Assembly: GCA_051453625.1 (NCBI GenBank)
Contig: JBOZIK010000001.1
Location: 275,406,144 to 275,462,939 of the forward strand
Length of the DNA: 56,796 nt
Direction: 5' to 3'
Source: Welwitschia mirabilis
Taxonomy: Eukaryota > Gnetophyta > Gnetopsida > Welwitschiales
Shown here: piece after piece, positions 23,246 to 35,840 of the stretch
How positions within the stretch are numbered: the first letter of the stretch is position 1
How the letters are laid out: each line of letters opens with the position of its first letter
Program-made: the position numbers and the translations under genes
The notes under the pieces: generated by a model
The model's input: the letters and a program-made list of their open reading frames with translations, nothing else
What the model was told of the DNA's origin: nothing
Databases searched by the model: none

Positions 23246-23620
23246 TGATTTACATTTTAATCTTAGAAATGATCCTTATTTTGAAATGGAAACTCATGCT
23301 GAAGATTTGAGATATATTTTTGATAATTTTCCTCCTCATTCTTTAATTACTAATTCATCTGTATCTTCATCTAGAAAAGATGTCTTGTAAGAATTATTGA
23401 ATAAGAATGAAAAAGGGATAGAATGGTCTTGTTATGATCTAAAACATTTGAATCTTAATGAGTGTTCTCTTCATACCCTTGACGAGTTTTTCAAATCATG
23501 TCTAGAGTATTATCATAAAAACATTCTTAGGACAAATTTTTCATTAGATTACTCATCCTGCTCCTTTGAGTCTGAAAGCTCTAACCCTTTAGCATTTTTC
23601 TATTTATCCATAATTTAAAA
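23246..23620 (+). pseudogene. Linker after protease of element B
   Basis: The open frame 23397-23618 reads KGIEWSCYDLKHLNLNECSLHTL, resembling the I-G-W-x-x-x-D-L-K-G-I-x-P-x-x-C-x-H segment that stands just before Athila reverse transcriptase. The following residues (FKSCLEYYHKNI) do not match. Reverse transcriptase itself does not follow, so this marks the left edge of a large deletion. Confidence 0.45.
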
Positions 23621-26600
23621 CGTTTTTTATAAGCCTAATCTAGTTTTATCATTTTAGATTGAAATTACCTCTTGATAATCTAAGCTCAAGAGATTTGAAT
23701 TAATCCATGGAAGGCCTAAATATATTTAAGGATGCTTCTGTCATAGAAAATTCTAGCTATAATTATTTATCCACATCACCATCCTGTAACCCTATATCAT
23801 CTACATTTTACCTATTCCTTCCATCCTCTTATACGTTTATGAGATTTAATGATTTTAGTTAATGTATTTCTTCTTAATCCACTAGTAAAGGGTTCTTTTA
23901 CTTGTTAAAAATTTAGTTGAGATTTTATAAGTTTTTTTTTTTCATAAGCTAATTCTTGTATTTTTCAAGTTCTTTATTAAGGTTTTCATGCATTATAATT
24001 CTCTAATTTGAAACTAAGGAGAAAGGTAAGTTTTTTAATTTTATGGTATTTCTTTATTTTAAAGAATTTGCGAAGATGATATCATTTCTTTATTAGGCTA
24101 ATGAGCCAATGATTCCTCGTATGTGCTATAAATATTTCAGAAAAATAAAAAGAAAGAGAAAGAGATAGAGAGAGAAATAAGAGTAAAAGAAGTCAAGAAA
24201 AAATCTTGAAGCTTTTTACTAGCACATTTGTTTGTAATCACTTATATGTGGGTTTAGTTAAGTACATTACAGCTATGGATGATTACTAGTAATGCAACTC
24301 TAAAAATTCATTTGTGATACATTTAGGTTCATTAGGGCTATAAGCACTTACTCGTAATACAACACTAAATCATTATAGTATAACATGTTAAATCTATTTG
24401 AAGGAAGACCATAATAGTAAATGCTCAAAATGATTTAGTTCTTGAAACATAATTACCCATGAAAGAGGAGGAAAAATGGAATGAAATTAAGATGGAACTG
24501 AAGATATCTTTTGTTTGCTTATTTTTAAAAATTGAACTTTATACTTTTTGTCAACTTGTGGATTTGAAAAAATTCACTTATTGGTGATTTTATTTATCTT
24601 GATAAAAGATCCACCAAAACTATTTAATTAAAAAATAACTATTAGCTTGTATTTTATTATGTTTATTTACTCATAGGATGCATGGTAGAAGTTTTCATTT
24701 TATCACTTCATTTAATCCCTTTTATTCCATTTTAATCATGTTTATTTTCACCATTAATTTTAGCCCATATCCTTTTGTTTTTTCTTGTATTGTAAAGGAT
24801 ACCAGAACCACATTGTTCTTTTTATGATTTAACTATTCTATCTAAGTCTAGATATGAGGAAAATTCAATCTAGATCATTAATAATACTAGAAAATCCAAT
24901 AGTTAAAATTTTATTCAATTCCAATAAAAACCTGTGATTTTGAGCCTAAGCATACTATTCACATAAGCTTTTTATGACCTTTTCACTTCTACTAACTATT
25001 TCATTTGTCAGTTCCATCATCTACCCTCACTAGCATCATAGTGTTTCTAGTTCTATGCATATTTTACTTTTGTTTATAACCTTTTCACAAGATCTTTCAG
25101 TTTTATAGTCTATTGCTAAGCCCATTTTTACTTTTGAAATTCATCTATTTCCTTGATACATCTATGTTCTAACCCATTTTCCATTTTTTTAACTTTCTCT
25201 TTCATTTTCATTTATTTTTCCTTTTTTAGTTCTATAGTTTTAGGCTATAAGAAGTGAAACATTAGCATAATTTTTGAAGAAAGGAATTGTTCTTCCTATC
25301 TCTTTATACACCTTTTTTTCTTGACAAGATTAAAGCAAGACATTGGGATTATTTGTTGAAGAATTAAGACATCTAATAATTTCATAAATACATTTTTGAG
25401 TTCTACAGGAAGGTCATATTAGGTGAAGATGATATTTGAATAATCCATTCCTCAATTCATCATACTTATTTTATTGTTTTCCTTAATAATGTAGAAGCAT
25501 TATTAGAAGCCTAACATCATGATACTCTTTCATACATGCTTACTATATTCCTTAGTTTTTGTTGTGCTACACTTAATGTAGAATATGAACTAAATAGATA
25601 AGAATCCTTCCCTTTAAAAGATATCTATAAAAAATAATCAGCCCTTTTTAGATTTATCATTCATAATATTCTACCTACATCGCATGTAACTGATACATAT
25701 GATAGCCACCTTGATATGATTAGAATAATCTAAGGTAGCAAGTGTTTTGATATCCCTAAATTCCTTTTCATCATCATAGCAAACAATATAAACTATAAGA
25801 GTAATTCTACATTTCATGCTTAGTATCAGATTTAATTTATAATTCTTTATCTCATACTTTAGATTTTAAAGATTGGGATAAAAATTTTATAAAAACCATT
25901 ACCTAAAGAATATTATCCAACTTAATAAGTGTAGAAATGAAGATTGAATTCCAAGGGGTCTTCATAAAATTCAAGAAGAATAAAAGCCTCTTAAAAGAAC
26001 TTCTCATTCTCCTCAAATATTCTTTTCTTTCTATTCTCTAGCTACCACAAGAAAGGGAAAAATTCCCATTAGTAATTCTTTTCATGACCCTTCTTCTTCA
26101 TCTTCTTTTACTCCTCCTTTATTACTTATAATAATACCTTTTTAGGTAAAGTGCTTAAATCACAAAGAACTTGGTTTGGTAAGTCTTAGAAGAAAATGAA
26201 AGAAATTAATAAAACAAAAGGAAATCTTAAGAAAGCAATAGAAAATGGATCAAAAGATCGAAAGGATGATTTTTCATTGAAGATTCATAAGCTAATTTTC
26301 ATTTTCTTTTTCTTTCTTCATCTTGTGCATTGTAATTTTTATTTCATGGCATTTTGTAATGACTTTTATCCCTTAATGTAAAATCCATTTCAAGTCTTTA
26401 TTTTTGCTAATCTAGTTTTATTTTTTATTGGAACATATTTCTCAACTTTTTAATTTAGTTTTTGACCTTTGTAACTAAATGTTGAAATGCTAATTTTTAA
26501 TAGAACTCATGTTGCTATTTTTTTTGGCTAGCATCATCATCCTAATATATTTAAATAGGAATTCATTTAACTGAGATAATTATCATTCCATTTGTAGTTT

Positions 26601-27186
26601 TTCTAGTAATCTAGCCTTTTTTAAAACATCATATAAATTGACTAATTTAAATTATTCACCCATTTGTTCATCCTCCATCCTGAGCCATCACATTTCATTT
26701 TTCATCTCTTATCTTTTACCCATTTTTTAATTATTTGAGTAGTATTTATTTTATATTCATAGATTCAATTATTATAATTAAGATTCATTTCAATTAAGTC
26801 TTATTTTACATTAATTTAAATTTTCTATTTTCTAATTTCATCATACATTACATATTTTGTTTTCAGCAATCTTCTTTCTTATATTATTCTATTTTGTACT
26901 AATTAGTAGTTATAACATGCATCATTTACTTCTCATTGCTTTCACATTTAGTTTTTGTTATCCTTTAAACTTTAAAAATAAAGGTTTTTTTAGTTTGAGG
27001 AAGTGGTATTTACACTTAATAACCTATCTTTCATGCTTTATTATTTTAGCTAAGTGTGATCTTAGCCTAAACTAACTAGATTTTTTCAAAGTTTTACCAT
27101 CATTTATTGTTATGATAGATTGAGTTGCTTTGTAATTTTTTTAATGTTAAGTAATCTTTGACATACTTTTTGATTAAGGAACTAGC
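23621..27186 (+). other. 3' half of element B without reverse transcriptase or integrase
   Basis: I see no polymerase, RNase H or integrase motif here. A purine-rich tract at about 24136-24206 (repeated gaaagaga-like words), then a segment with gtgggtttagttaagt and taatgcaact (24247-24297), resemble the non-coding region that follows pol in Athila elements. ATTRKGKIPISNSFHD (about 26045-26090) and the open frame 26196-26381 fall where Athila has its extra env-like frame, but neither is recognisable enough to call. A run of T-rich sequence leads to the right LTR. Confidence 0.45.
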
Positions 27187-27204
27187 AAAAGGATGGTTGG
27201 GGGG
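27187..27204 (+). promoter_or_regulatory. Purine/G-rich tract before right LTR of B
   Basis: aaaaggatggttgggggg, followed by ta and the TG that starts the right LTR. It is a plausible polypurine tract with two T interruptions. Confidence 0.6.
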
Positions 27205-27206
27205 TA

Positions 27207-28268
27207 TGTTACCACATAAAAATTGACATTTAAATCAAGACATTTAAGCCATGTTATCATGCTTAATTAATTACCACAACATTTTTATGCATATGTTATG
27301 CCCAAGACTAGATAAATTTGGTTTTACTAATAATTTACCTTAACACTCTCATTTTATAAGATATTAGCAGGATTTGGAGCATTGTGTCAGATACTAGAGG
27401 TGGGCTCATTAAATTTGGTAGCAGCTCTAGTTCTAGTAGTGACAAGATTAATTAATATGCACAAATAGGATTGAGACTTACATTCTTAACCCTTCATGTT
27501 ATAAGCAATTCATCTGAAGCATATCTAAAGGAAATTGCTAAATGATGAATATTTTCTAAGAGAAACCCTTTAATTTAGCCTCATGACTAAAGAACAAATC
27601 CATTAGGCTTTGGATACTTTAAAGAATAATCACTTTAGACCTTAGAAAACTAAATTTGTAATTTTAATTTAGCTTATAAATAACTTATTTTGTTTTAATT
27701 TAAAGAATTTGTTGTTGTTAATACAAAGAAATTATTGAAGCCTTAGTTATGAGTTCCTTCTAAACCTCCCATTAGGAATGGACTAGCTTTCAAGCTAACA
27801 TAATGTTTCTTAGATTAACCTTAAGTGATTTGCAATGATTGTATGATTTCATTCATTTAGTGGTAAATTGTTACATATTTTTTGCTTAGATCATTACTTG
27901 GATATAAAGTTATTATTACTTCATAGTTGTTATGCTTAAATTTGGTTAAGACATGTTAGGTACTTTAAGATTTCATATGTAATTCTTATTTTCACTTTAG
28001 TTTCATAACTTAAATCTTTATTTGATGAATCTTGGATGAATCCTACTTTTCATGCTTATAATATTCTTACTATGAAGGCTAAAGTAGCTTGAATACATCA
28101 CTAACATTCAAATGATGGATGAAATTATGCCACTATGCTTGAGATTAATAGATATACTTAACATGAGTTATTAAAATTAAGGAGTGAAGCTACATGATCT
28201 TAGTTAAAATAATATTTTTCATTTTACCATACAATAATGATAGATATAAGCATAGCCAAATTTTACCA
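27207..28268 (+). repeat. Right LTR of element B
   Basis: It begins TGTTACCACATAAAAATTG and ends aaattttacca. It is collinear with the left LTR, with a TATA-like tataaata at 27675-27682, and lacks the 225 bp present at 11930-12155 of the left copy. Identity by eye is about 75-80%, so B is also an old insertion. Confidence 0.85.
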
Positions 28269-29260
28269 CTAATAAGGAGAAACCTTAAAATTTCTCAACA
28301 ATGCTTCCTTCAAAGATTCTTAACTCTTCCACATGGGTTATGGATAGTTGTTCTTCCAATCATATAATATCTCATAGGGATATGTTATAAAATTTTAGAC
28401 ACATGGATCTAAGATCAATTCAAGTTGAAGATGGTACATTTACCAAAGTTGAAGTAATTAGTGATATCAGGCTTATCTCTAATGATGATAGGTACATTAA
28501 TGTTTATGATGTGTTTTATGTTTTTGAATTATCCAAATCATTTCTTTCTATTAGATAAAAACTATCCAAAGAAACTAAAGTTCCATTTGACAAGGATGGA
28601 TGTACAATTAACAATGATCATGAGTTCATTCACACACTTAAAAATATGTCAAATAAAATTAATGCACTAGTTGCTTTAAGTGATTATCAAGGAGAAGGAA
28701 GACAAAAAATAATTCACATGTCTCTTTTAATCAATATTGACTCAATTTTGTGAGACATGAGATTAGTCCATTGTTCATGCCAAATATCATAAAGATGTTC
28801 AAAGATTAAAATGTGGAAGGGATCAAATGCCCTTCCTTTCTAAGGGAAATATATAATACATGTATTAAAGAAAAACTAAGAAGATAGCCCTTATAATATT
28901 TTAATAAAAAGAAAGAGATAATGATTTGAACTAATTCATATGGACCTTATTAGACCTATATAAGCCTCTACATTCAAAGGTTTTATCTATTTTATGATAG
29001 TTATTGAGGATTACTCAAGATATGCATGGTTTTTTCTTCTTAATTCTAAAAATAAAACACTTTATAGCTTAAATATTTCAAAGTGAGTGTAAAAAAATAG
29101 CTGAGCCTGAAGAGTAAGATAAGAAGGATAAATAGAATTGGTGAATTTATAAATGATGAGTTTATGCATTTTTGCGAAGAATGTGAAATTTACAAACAAA
29201 ATCATATATGACTATTTACCTCAGTCCAATAGAATAGTTAAGCATAAAAATGAGATCATT
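28269..29260 (+). pseudogene. Protease and integrase of element A (right of B)
   Basis: Protease: 28334-28370 reads WVMDSCSSNHI, the copia W-V-x-D-S-G-A-S-N-H-M box with the catalytic Asp kept and Gly changed to Cys. It continues INVYDVFYVFELSKSFLSI (about 28497-28553), the protease C-terminal block. Integrase: LIHMDLIRPI (about 28930) carries the first catalytic Asp; FMIVIEDYSRYAWFFLL follows; then RIGEFINDEFMHFCEECEIYKQ (29130-29200) is the G-E-F block holding the catalytic Glu. The pre-integrase zinc block is not clear. This picks up where the gag left of B stopped, which is the main proof that A was split by B. Confidence 0.8.
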
Positions 29261-31310
29261 TAAGAAATGGTCACATATTTACTTCTTTAATTAAATTATC
29301 AAAAAACATGTCAGGGTGAGATTTTTACTACATGTACTTACTTTTTTAAATAAATTCATTACATCATATTATTAAGATAAAACCCCATGTGAGGTTTTTG
29401 TTAAAAAGGATTTAATTTTAACTCATTTGAAAATTTTTAGTTGCATACCTTAGGTTCATATTCTAAACTAATAAACATAAAAGTTATATGATAAAGTAGA
29501 AAACTCATTTTTTTGGGTATGATATCAAGTCTTATAAATACTAATGCTTTAATTAGCAAAAAATACTTCATTTCAAGATATGACAAATTTGATGATTCCA
29601 AGTTTAAATTGCAATATTTCTTAGATGTTGAAAATGATGCACAATCAAAATTATTTTCTACTAAACCCCCAAATCTCTTTAAGACTCTTGAAGGATCATT
29701 CTTCATGTCAGATAACTAATCAAAATTTCCATATAATAGCTAGAAGAAGTTAGATCAACTCTTTTTACATTACCTAGCCTTGATAAATAAACCTAATTCT
29801 CTTTTCATGTTGCTTAGCTTTGATAAATAAGCCTAATTTAGTTAATAAAGCTATGACATTTCCTTGTTGAAAAAAATAATGGACAAAGAGATGACAACCA
29901 TTATAAAGCATGACACTTAATAGTTAGCTAATAAATTAAAGAGTAAGAAAATTATTTACTTAAAGTAAACTTTTAAACCTAAATTATATGAAAATTGTAA
30001 GGTTATTAAACATCAGACAAGGCTAGTAGCTAGAGGCTAAACAGAAGAAAAAAATTAAAAAAAAAAACATTATGAGGAGATATTTGCACTAGTGGATTTT
30101 TTTTAAAATAATCAAATTAACAATATCACTATCTATACATGGTGGGTGAAAACTATAAGAAATGAATGTAAATAGTGCTTTCCTAAGTGGATATTTAGAG
30201 TAGAAAATGTACATTTTCTAGCTTAAAGGTAATGCCATTCAAAGCCAAGAGAAAAAAGGTTATAAATTGAAAAGAGCCATATATGATTTGAAACAAGCCC
30301 TAAGAACTAGATTTAAGAGAATTAACAATTATTAGAGCTCATAAATCATGCATTTTTAGAGACCACATTATCCTTTAAGCATGAGATTTATGAGTTTATT
30401 ATAATATATCTCTATGTTAATGATATTGTGTTTTTTGCATCCTCTTAAAAAGTGATTGATAAGTTTAAAAAGGATATGAAATTTATATTTGAGATAAAGG
30501 ATTTAGAAATTTTAAAGTTTTTTTAGCATCAATCCACTAAGGTAATGATTACATCATTTTACATCAAAGTAAATTTACATAGAACATTATGAACACATAT
30601 GGCCTCATTGAAGTAAAGGTAGCATCAAGGATTTCGCCTTCTAATATAAAATTTGAAAATAAGGATAGTTCAAGAACTATTGATGCATTTATCATTGATA
30701 TCATGATTAGATCTCTTATATTTTTTTGTCATACTATACTTGAGTTAGAATTTCTAGTATCATTTTGGAGCAGATTCATAATTGAACCTAAAGAAAATTA
30801 CTTAAAAACCTTGGAAGTATATTCTAAGGTATGCATTAAGAACTTTAGGTTTTGGCTTAAAATTTTAAAAATGATGTGGTAATTTAGATTATTTTTCTAA
30901 TTCCAATTATGATAGAATTCTAATATAAATTCCACCTCAAGTGCTATAATTTTTTATTTAAAAATCCTATTTCTTAGAAAATTAAAACGTAAATATTAGT
31001 CTTATTGTCATCTATTGAGGCGAAATACATTTTAATTGTTGATGCTAGGAAACATGTGTTATACATATTAAAATTATTTAAAAAGCTATAAAACAATGTG
31101 AAGACATTAATTAATATGTTTATGGCTAACATGGTAGCCATTATCCTCTTGCAAGAACATACTGTTCACAAGAAATTCAAGCATATAGAAATAAAGTATT
31201 ATTTTATCAAGTATAAAGTAAAGGAAGTAATAGCCACATCAAATTATATCTTAACTTATAAAAAAATATGTAGCTCTCTTAATCAACAAGCTTATTATTA
31301 GTAAGGTGAA
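29261..31310 (+). pseudogene. Reverse transcriptase and RNase H of element A
   Basis: Between 29261 and 29930 only scraps are visible (FFGYDIKSYKY near 29510 is the integrase-linker G-Y block). Reverse transcriptase starts near 29985 with VIKHQTRLVARG. NVNSAFLSGYLE follows near 30160-30195, then KLKRAIYDLKQALRTRF near 30265-30310. The active-site box reads YVND at 30412-30423 instead of YVDD, a single G-to-A change that removes a catalytic Asp. FEIKDLEIL follows near 30490-30515. RNase H is recognised only at its end, KHIEIKYYFIKYKVKE (31173-31220), just before the right LTR. Many stops and frame changes are present. Confidence 0.75.
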
Positions 31311-31340
31311 GTATTCCATGACAAAGCTAAATGTCATCCA

Positions 31341-32560
31341 TGTTAGGGACATAACTCATAATCACATGATTTCAAAGGAGAGATTTTAACTATTATGATC
31401 TCTTGTGATCATTCATTGTGATAATTCTTCATGTTTTAAGATGTTTCTTTTAATCTAAAAGTATTATGCCTCATTAGGTATTTAGAACTATCAACTTCAT
31501 GAAATGTCTTTATGTAAAAAGTTAAAAGTTCATGTTCTCTTTTATGCATACATGTAATAGGGTATATTCCACATTACTTTCAAATAGAACAATGCTCTTT
31601 CATACAAACTATTAATGTATGTATATAAATAAATAATGTGTCTTTTGAAAAGATTAATGAAACATTGCTAAATTGATGATTTAAAGGATTTGTCAAAGCT
31701 TTATGATTTGATTGAATTTTTCATTCTTATTTTCATATTACTAGATCATTCATTGTACATGTTGGATTACGCTCTATATGGGCTCCATTTTTTGATTTAA
31801 ATTTCATTATAAACTAGAATACTTAAATCTTAAAGAATATATAATAAATTAATTTTGCATGACACATCCATAATGTGTTAATTAAAGGCATCTTTTAGTG
31901 AATAATGAAGTATTAATATTTGATCTATTGAATTTCTCCGTAGATTTAAAACAGTTTCGGTTTCATGTCATATGCAAATAAATAATTGCACTTACTTGAA
32001 GCTTTAGAATGAATTTTACTACTTAAATAGGCAAAACTAGTAAGTTTATAATGAACCTTATATTTTATTAATTACAAAGATAAATAATAAAATTTAATCA
32101 AGGATTGTAAAAAACAATGGTTAAATTCTTATTTTAGAAGCATTTAACACATTTCTAGGGTTCTACTTGTGTTGGTAGGATTTTGGGACGATGGTTTTCA
32201 TTCTTTAAAATTGTTTTTCACATAGAATAACCCTTATTTATTCAAGAATTTATAGTGTAAATGTATTCTATTTTATAGAAATATATTATTTATTATATGT
32301 TTATCTTTTAAAAAAGATGTTAACTAAATCATAGACATCTACTAACTATGTAAACATCCTGGAAAATCAAATATGTCTACTAATTCATAACCCTTAGGAA
32401 AGATGTTTGCTAATTGTGTAGATGTTCATGGAACATCAAAGACATCTACTATCAACTTAAAAATATTAGAAAAGATGTCTATAAATGTAAAGATTCTTAA
32501 GAATCCACAAATATATATTGCATGACTAAACAAAAAATAAATATTAAGCTTTCTACAACA
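31341..32560 (+). repeat. Right LTR of element A
   Basis: It begins TGTTAGGGACAT 30 bp after the RNase H remnant and runs to ttctacaaca. It is collinear with 8350-9812 except for a 235-bp block missing here. Its last third carries the same agatgt.tactaa / agacatctac words as the left copy. Confidence 0.8.
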
Positions 32561-33776
32561 TTTATTATCCATCATCTGGGGTGTTGGTGAGGACTTTCAA
32601 ACATCTTGTATTAAAATGCCCTAATATTTTCTAATTCTATTTTTATTGCTAATGCTTTCAATATTATTCTACATGAATATTAAATAATGTTGTGGAAATT
32701 TTTGGTTTTCTAGGGGGTAAAATAAATTTTCAAAAGAGGTATGTATGAATGTTATTTGATACAAAGTATAATAAAAACTTCTACCTGAAGTAATACAAAA
32801 TTTAATTTAAATTGATTCTTGAAAAGTTAAATAGATGTCCTATGGCTTTTTCTTAGCTTTTGGCTTTTCTGGACTCTTAAACTTAAAGTATTACTCATAT
32901 TGGTTTAGATCATTAACTAATTGTTCTTTATATTTATACTAATTAAAATAAGTACTAATTTTTTATATGAATGAATGAATAATTTTAGTTTCCTAATGTT
33001 AAAGAAAAAATTTAATGAATGATGGAAGACTAAATCAAGGATTCAAAGCAATTCTAGTTGTAATAGAGACTAATCAATGTTAAGAAACATACAAAATCTT
33101 ACTAGCTATATTATATGGAAAAAATTCAAAAAATTTTATTTCATTAAACTTAATAACTTTGAGAAAATATTTAGAAAGACAAGTAAATATATGATTTAAA
33201 TACTAAGAAAAAAGAATTACTTTGGGATTTTTATTTTATTATAAGAATGAAAGTAATCTAACTTATTTCAAAGAGTACAAAGTTTGTGTATCAAAAAAGG
33301 TAACACAACTCCTAGATTTCTTTACATATATGTTATAAACTGAAAATGGACTCTAACATATTTATAATATTGATAAAGTTTTGGAAATTATTATAGAATA
33401 TTATAAGCATTTATTTAAAAAATCCTAAATAAATAGAGTCGAAAAATGTTAATAAGGTTTTCTCTCTTATAAATAGATATGTGAAAGATTTTCAATTATA
33501 ATATATTGAAAAATAACTTTGAAATCCTAATTCCTCTTTATTAAAAAGGTTTTTAATAGTAATTATAAATAACAATTCACATTTTAAAAGAATTTGTATG
33601 AAAATAAAATCTTTATTAAATAAAAACAAATTAAGTTTACTAAAAGGAATATGATACTTATCTTCATTACTTGATATTCTAATAAGATGCTCAAGATTTC
33701 ATTATCCCAAATGTAAGATATTTAGTAGCAAACTACTCACGAAAAATACTACCTTCAATGTCTAGTCTATGCCCAC
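32561..33776. other. AT-rich stretch between elements A and D, no gene seen
   Basis: No recognisable protein, LTR or tRNA. It is contiguous in the pre-insertion sequence with 42438 onward, so it may include the 3' end of the minus-strand gypsy element F, but no LTR pair could be matched. Confidence 0.5.
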
Positions 33777-33782
33777 TAAGGT
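33777..33782. repeat. Target-site duplication of element D, left
   Basis: taaggg directly before the LTR start tggtagatttt; the same taaggg follows the right LTR at 42432-42437. Copia elements duplicate 5 bp; the sixth base may be chance. Confidence 0.75.
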
Positions 33783-35661
33783 GGTAGATTTTGTATTACC
33801 AATTGATGTCAAACTAATGCTTTCTATGAAGCAAAATTTTTATATCTTGTGCAGAAAATATTGATTACTTGTAGGTCAAAAGCTAAAGTGAGGAATATTG
33901 CATTTTGATCACTGAAATCTGTTAAGTTCGATTACCCTCTTAAGGGATCAACTAGACTTCCAAGAAGTTAACCGTATCTAGAGTACACTCTCAGAATCAA
34001 ATTAAACTTAACGGAGTTAATCGAACTTCTAAGGGGTTGATAGAACTTGTGAACCTAAGAACTAATACTCTTGAATAGATTGTCAAGGGGTCGACTTGAC
34101 ATATGAGGGGCCAACCGAACCTAAGCACTATGCACTTAAGATCTTTGAGCTAATCATCAGGGGGTCAACTAGATACTTGAGGAATTAACCAGACCTAATG
34201 TAGAAAACTGGAATGAATTTTTATCAAGATGAGTGGATAACTGAATAGATATGTAGGCAACTAGATGAATAGTCAATCAAACCCTGAGGGATCGACTGAA
34301 CATAAAGCTATAAGAAACTGGGGTAACTGAATAGTTTACTTAGGTAACCTATTTAAGTCACAACACTAGGAAGGATTAACCAGATACTTGAGGATTCGAC
34401 TGGACAGAACGAAAACAAAAATTTTATATCCATTAGGTATCCATTATGTGGTCATTTTCTAGCTATTAGAAGTGCATTTTTAAGTGTAATAAATCCTAAA
34501 AGCCTTTAATTATAAATAGCCAAGATAGAAATTACTTAAAGAACTTTTTTTGATCTTTGGCCAAATAATTTAAACTTGTGATTTATCATTGTACTATCTT
34601 GGCATTATATTGCTAATCAACGACAAGCCGACATCTATAGTACCTTTGCATACGAGATCAGAACTTTGTATTTCATTGTTATACTTCATATCATTTATAG
34701 GAGAAGATCCTCATTACTATTATTATGCCAAAGAACAAATGATATCAGTACACCAGAGCATTTTACTATCACTATCACACCTTCAAAAGGTTAAGACTTA
34801 GCCTATAAAAGTCTATTTGAAAAGGTTAAGACTTAGCTTANNNNNNNNNNNNNNNNNNNNNNNNNNNNNNNNNNNNNNNNNNNNNNNNNNNNNNNNNNNN
34901 NNNNNNNNNNNNNNNNNNNNNNNNNNNNNNNNNNNNNNNNNNNNNNNNNNNNNNNNNNNNNNNNNNNNNNNNNNNNNNNNNNNNNNNNNNNNNNNNNNNN
35001 NNNNNNNNNNNNNNNNNNNNNNNNNNNNNNNNNNNNNNNNNNNNNNNNNNNNNNNNNNNNNNNNNNNNNNNNNNNNNNNNNNNNNNNNNNNNNNNNNNNN
35101 NNNNNNNNNNNNNNNNNNNNNNNNNNNNNNNNNNNNNNNNNNNNNNNNNNNNNNNNNNNNNNNNNNNNNNNNNNNNNNNNNNNNNNNNNNNNNNNNNNNN
35201 NNNNNNNNNNNNNNNNNNNNNNNNNNNNNNNNNNNNNNNNNNNNNNNNNNNNNNNNNNNNNNNNNNNNNNNNNNNNNNNNNNNNNNNNNNNNNNNNNNNN
35301 NNNNNNNNNNNNNNNNNNNNNNNNNNNNNNNNNNNNNNNNNNNNNNNNNNNNNNNNNNNNNNNNNNNNNNNNNNNNNNNNNNNNNNNNNNNNNNNNNNNN
35401 NNNNNNNNNNNNNNNNNNNNNNNNNNNTTGATGATAAGCTGATTATTAAGAGTGGAGTAGGGAGTTTCCTAAACCACTATAAAACTTACATTCATCTGAT
35501 CATTATTTTTATGTCATTTATTATTTTTATTTTTCTAATTCCTTTTAATTTTTATGCATAAGTTTTTAGTGATCTCTTTAAGTAAATTTTTATTGTGAGA
35601 TTATTTGAATATTACTATAAAACCTATTTACCCCCTTCTTCTAGGATTCTTAATCCCCACA
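33783..35661 (+). repeat. Left LTR of element D (587-N gap inside)
   Basis: Collinear with 41097-42431. U3 (33940-34410) is packed with about fifteen variants of a (a)ggggtcgactaga(c/t) motif. A TATA-like tataaata lies at 34511-34518. The 3' end is aatccccaca before the primer site. Positions 34841-35427 are N; the right copy shows that only about 130 bp of sequence belong there, so the gap length is an estimate or hides an insertion. Confidence 0.9.
34511..34518 (+). promoter_or_regulatory. TATA-like box in LTR D
   Basis: tataaata in the context cctttaattataaata, conserved in the right LTR at 41815-41822. It lies downstream of the repeated GTCGAC motifs, as expected for a U3 promoter. Confidence 0.5.
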
Positions 35662-35662
35662 A

Positions 35663-35676
35663 TTGGTATCAGAGCT
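35663..35676 (+). promoter_or_regulatory. Initiator-Met primer binding site of element D
   Basis: TTGGTATCAGAGCT is a perfect plant copia primer site. The site occurs again at 35827-35840 because the flanks of the 100-N gap 35695-35794 are duplicated. Confidence 0.9.
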
Positions 35677-35694
35677 AAGTTGAGTCCATTTTTA

Positions 35695-35794
35695 NNNNNN
35701 NNNNNNNNNNNNNNNNNNNNNNNNNNNNNNNNNNNNNNNNNNNNNNNNNNNNNNNNNNNNNNNNNNNNNNNNNNNNNNNNNNNNNNNNNNNNNN
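35695..35794. other. 100-N gap with duplicated flanks
   Basis: The 54 bases 35641-35694 (LTR end plus primer site) recur at 35805-35858 with a few differences. Only one copy can belong to the element. Confidence 0.9.
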
Positions 35795-35840
35795 TTCACC
35801 CCCCCTAGGGTTTTTGATCCCCACAATTGGTATCAGAGCT

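Larger units (their letters stand above)
10916..28268 (+). mobile_element. Athila-like Ty3/gypsy element B, inserted in A and interrupted by C
   Basis: Bounded by direct repeats 10916-12201 and 27207-28268, with an Asp-tRNA type primer site after the left LTR and a purine/G-rich tract before the right LTR. It carries an Athila/Tat-like gag (13960-14880, then 22114-22690) and protease (22693-23245). Removing C leaves about 10 kb, normal for Athila, yet I can read no reverse transcriptase, RNase H or integrase between 23620 and 27200. A target-site duplication could not be fixed. Confidence 0.8.
8350..32560 (+). mobile_element. Outer Ty1/copia element A, interrupted by elements B and C
   Basis: Two long direct repeats, 8350-9812 and 31341-32560, flank a copia gag on the left (9991-10915) and a copia pol on the right (28285-31310). 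The gag stops just after its zinc knuckle and the pol starts at its protease, which is the order in one intact element. Between them lies element B. Removing B leaves about 6.9 kb, a plausible size for a copia element with LTRs over 1 kb that has also suffered internal deletions. I infer a single element split by a later insertion. Target-site duplications at its outer ends could not be recognised. Confidence 0.8.

Noticed and set aside
26196-26381. Env-like frame of Athila element B
   Set aside because: The position fits, but the peptide is Lys-rich then hydrophobic without a recognisable family block.
29437-29719. Overlapping frames on both strands in element A
   Set aside because: Both are short; the plus frame falls in the integrase-to-reverse transcriptase linker and adds no recognisable domain, and the minus frame is its shadow.
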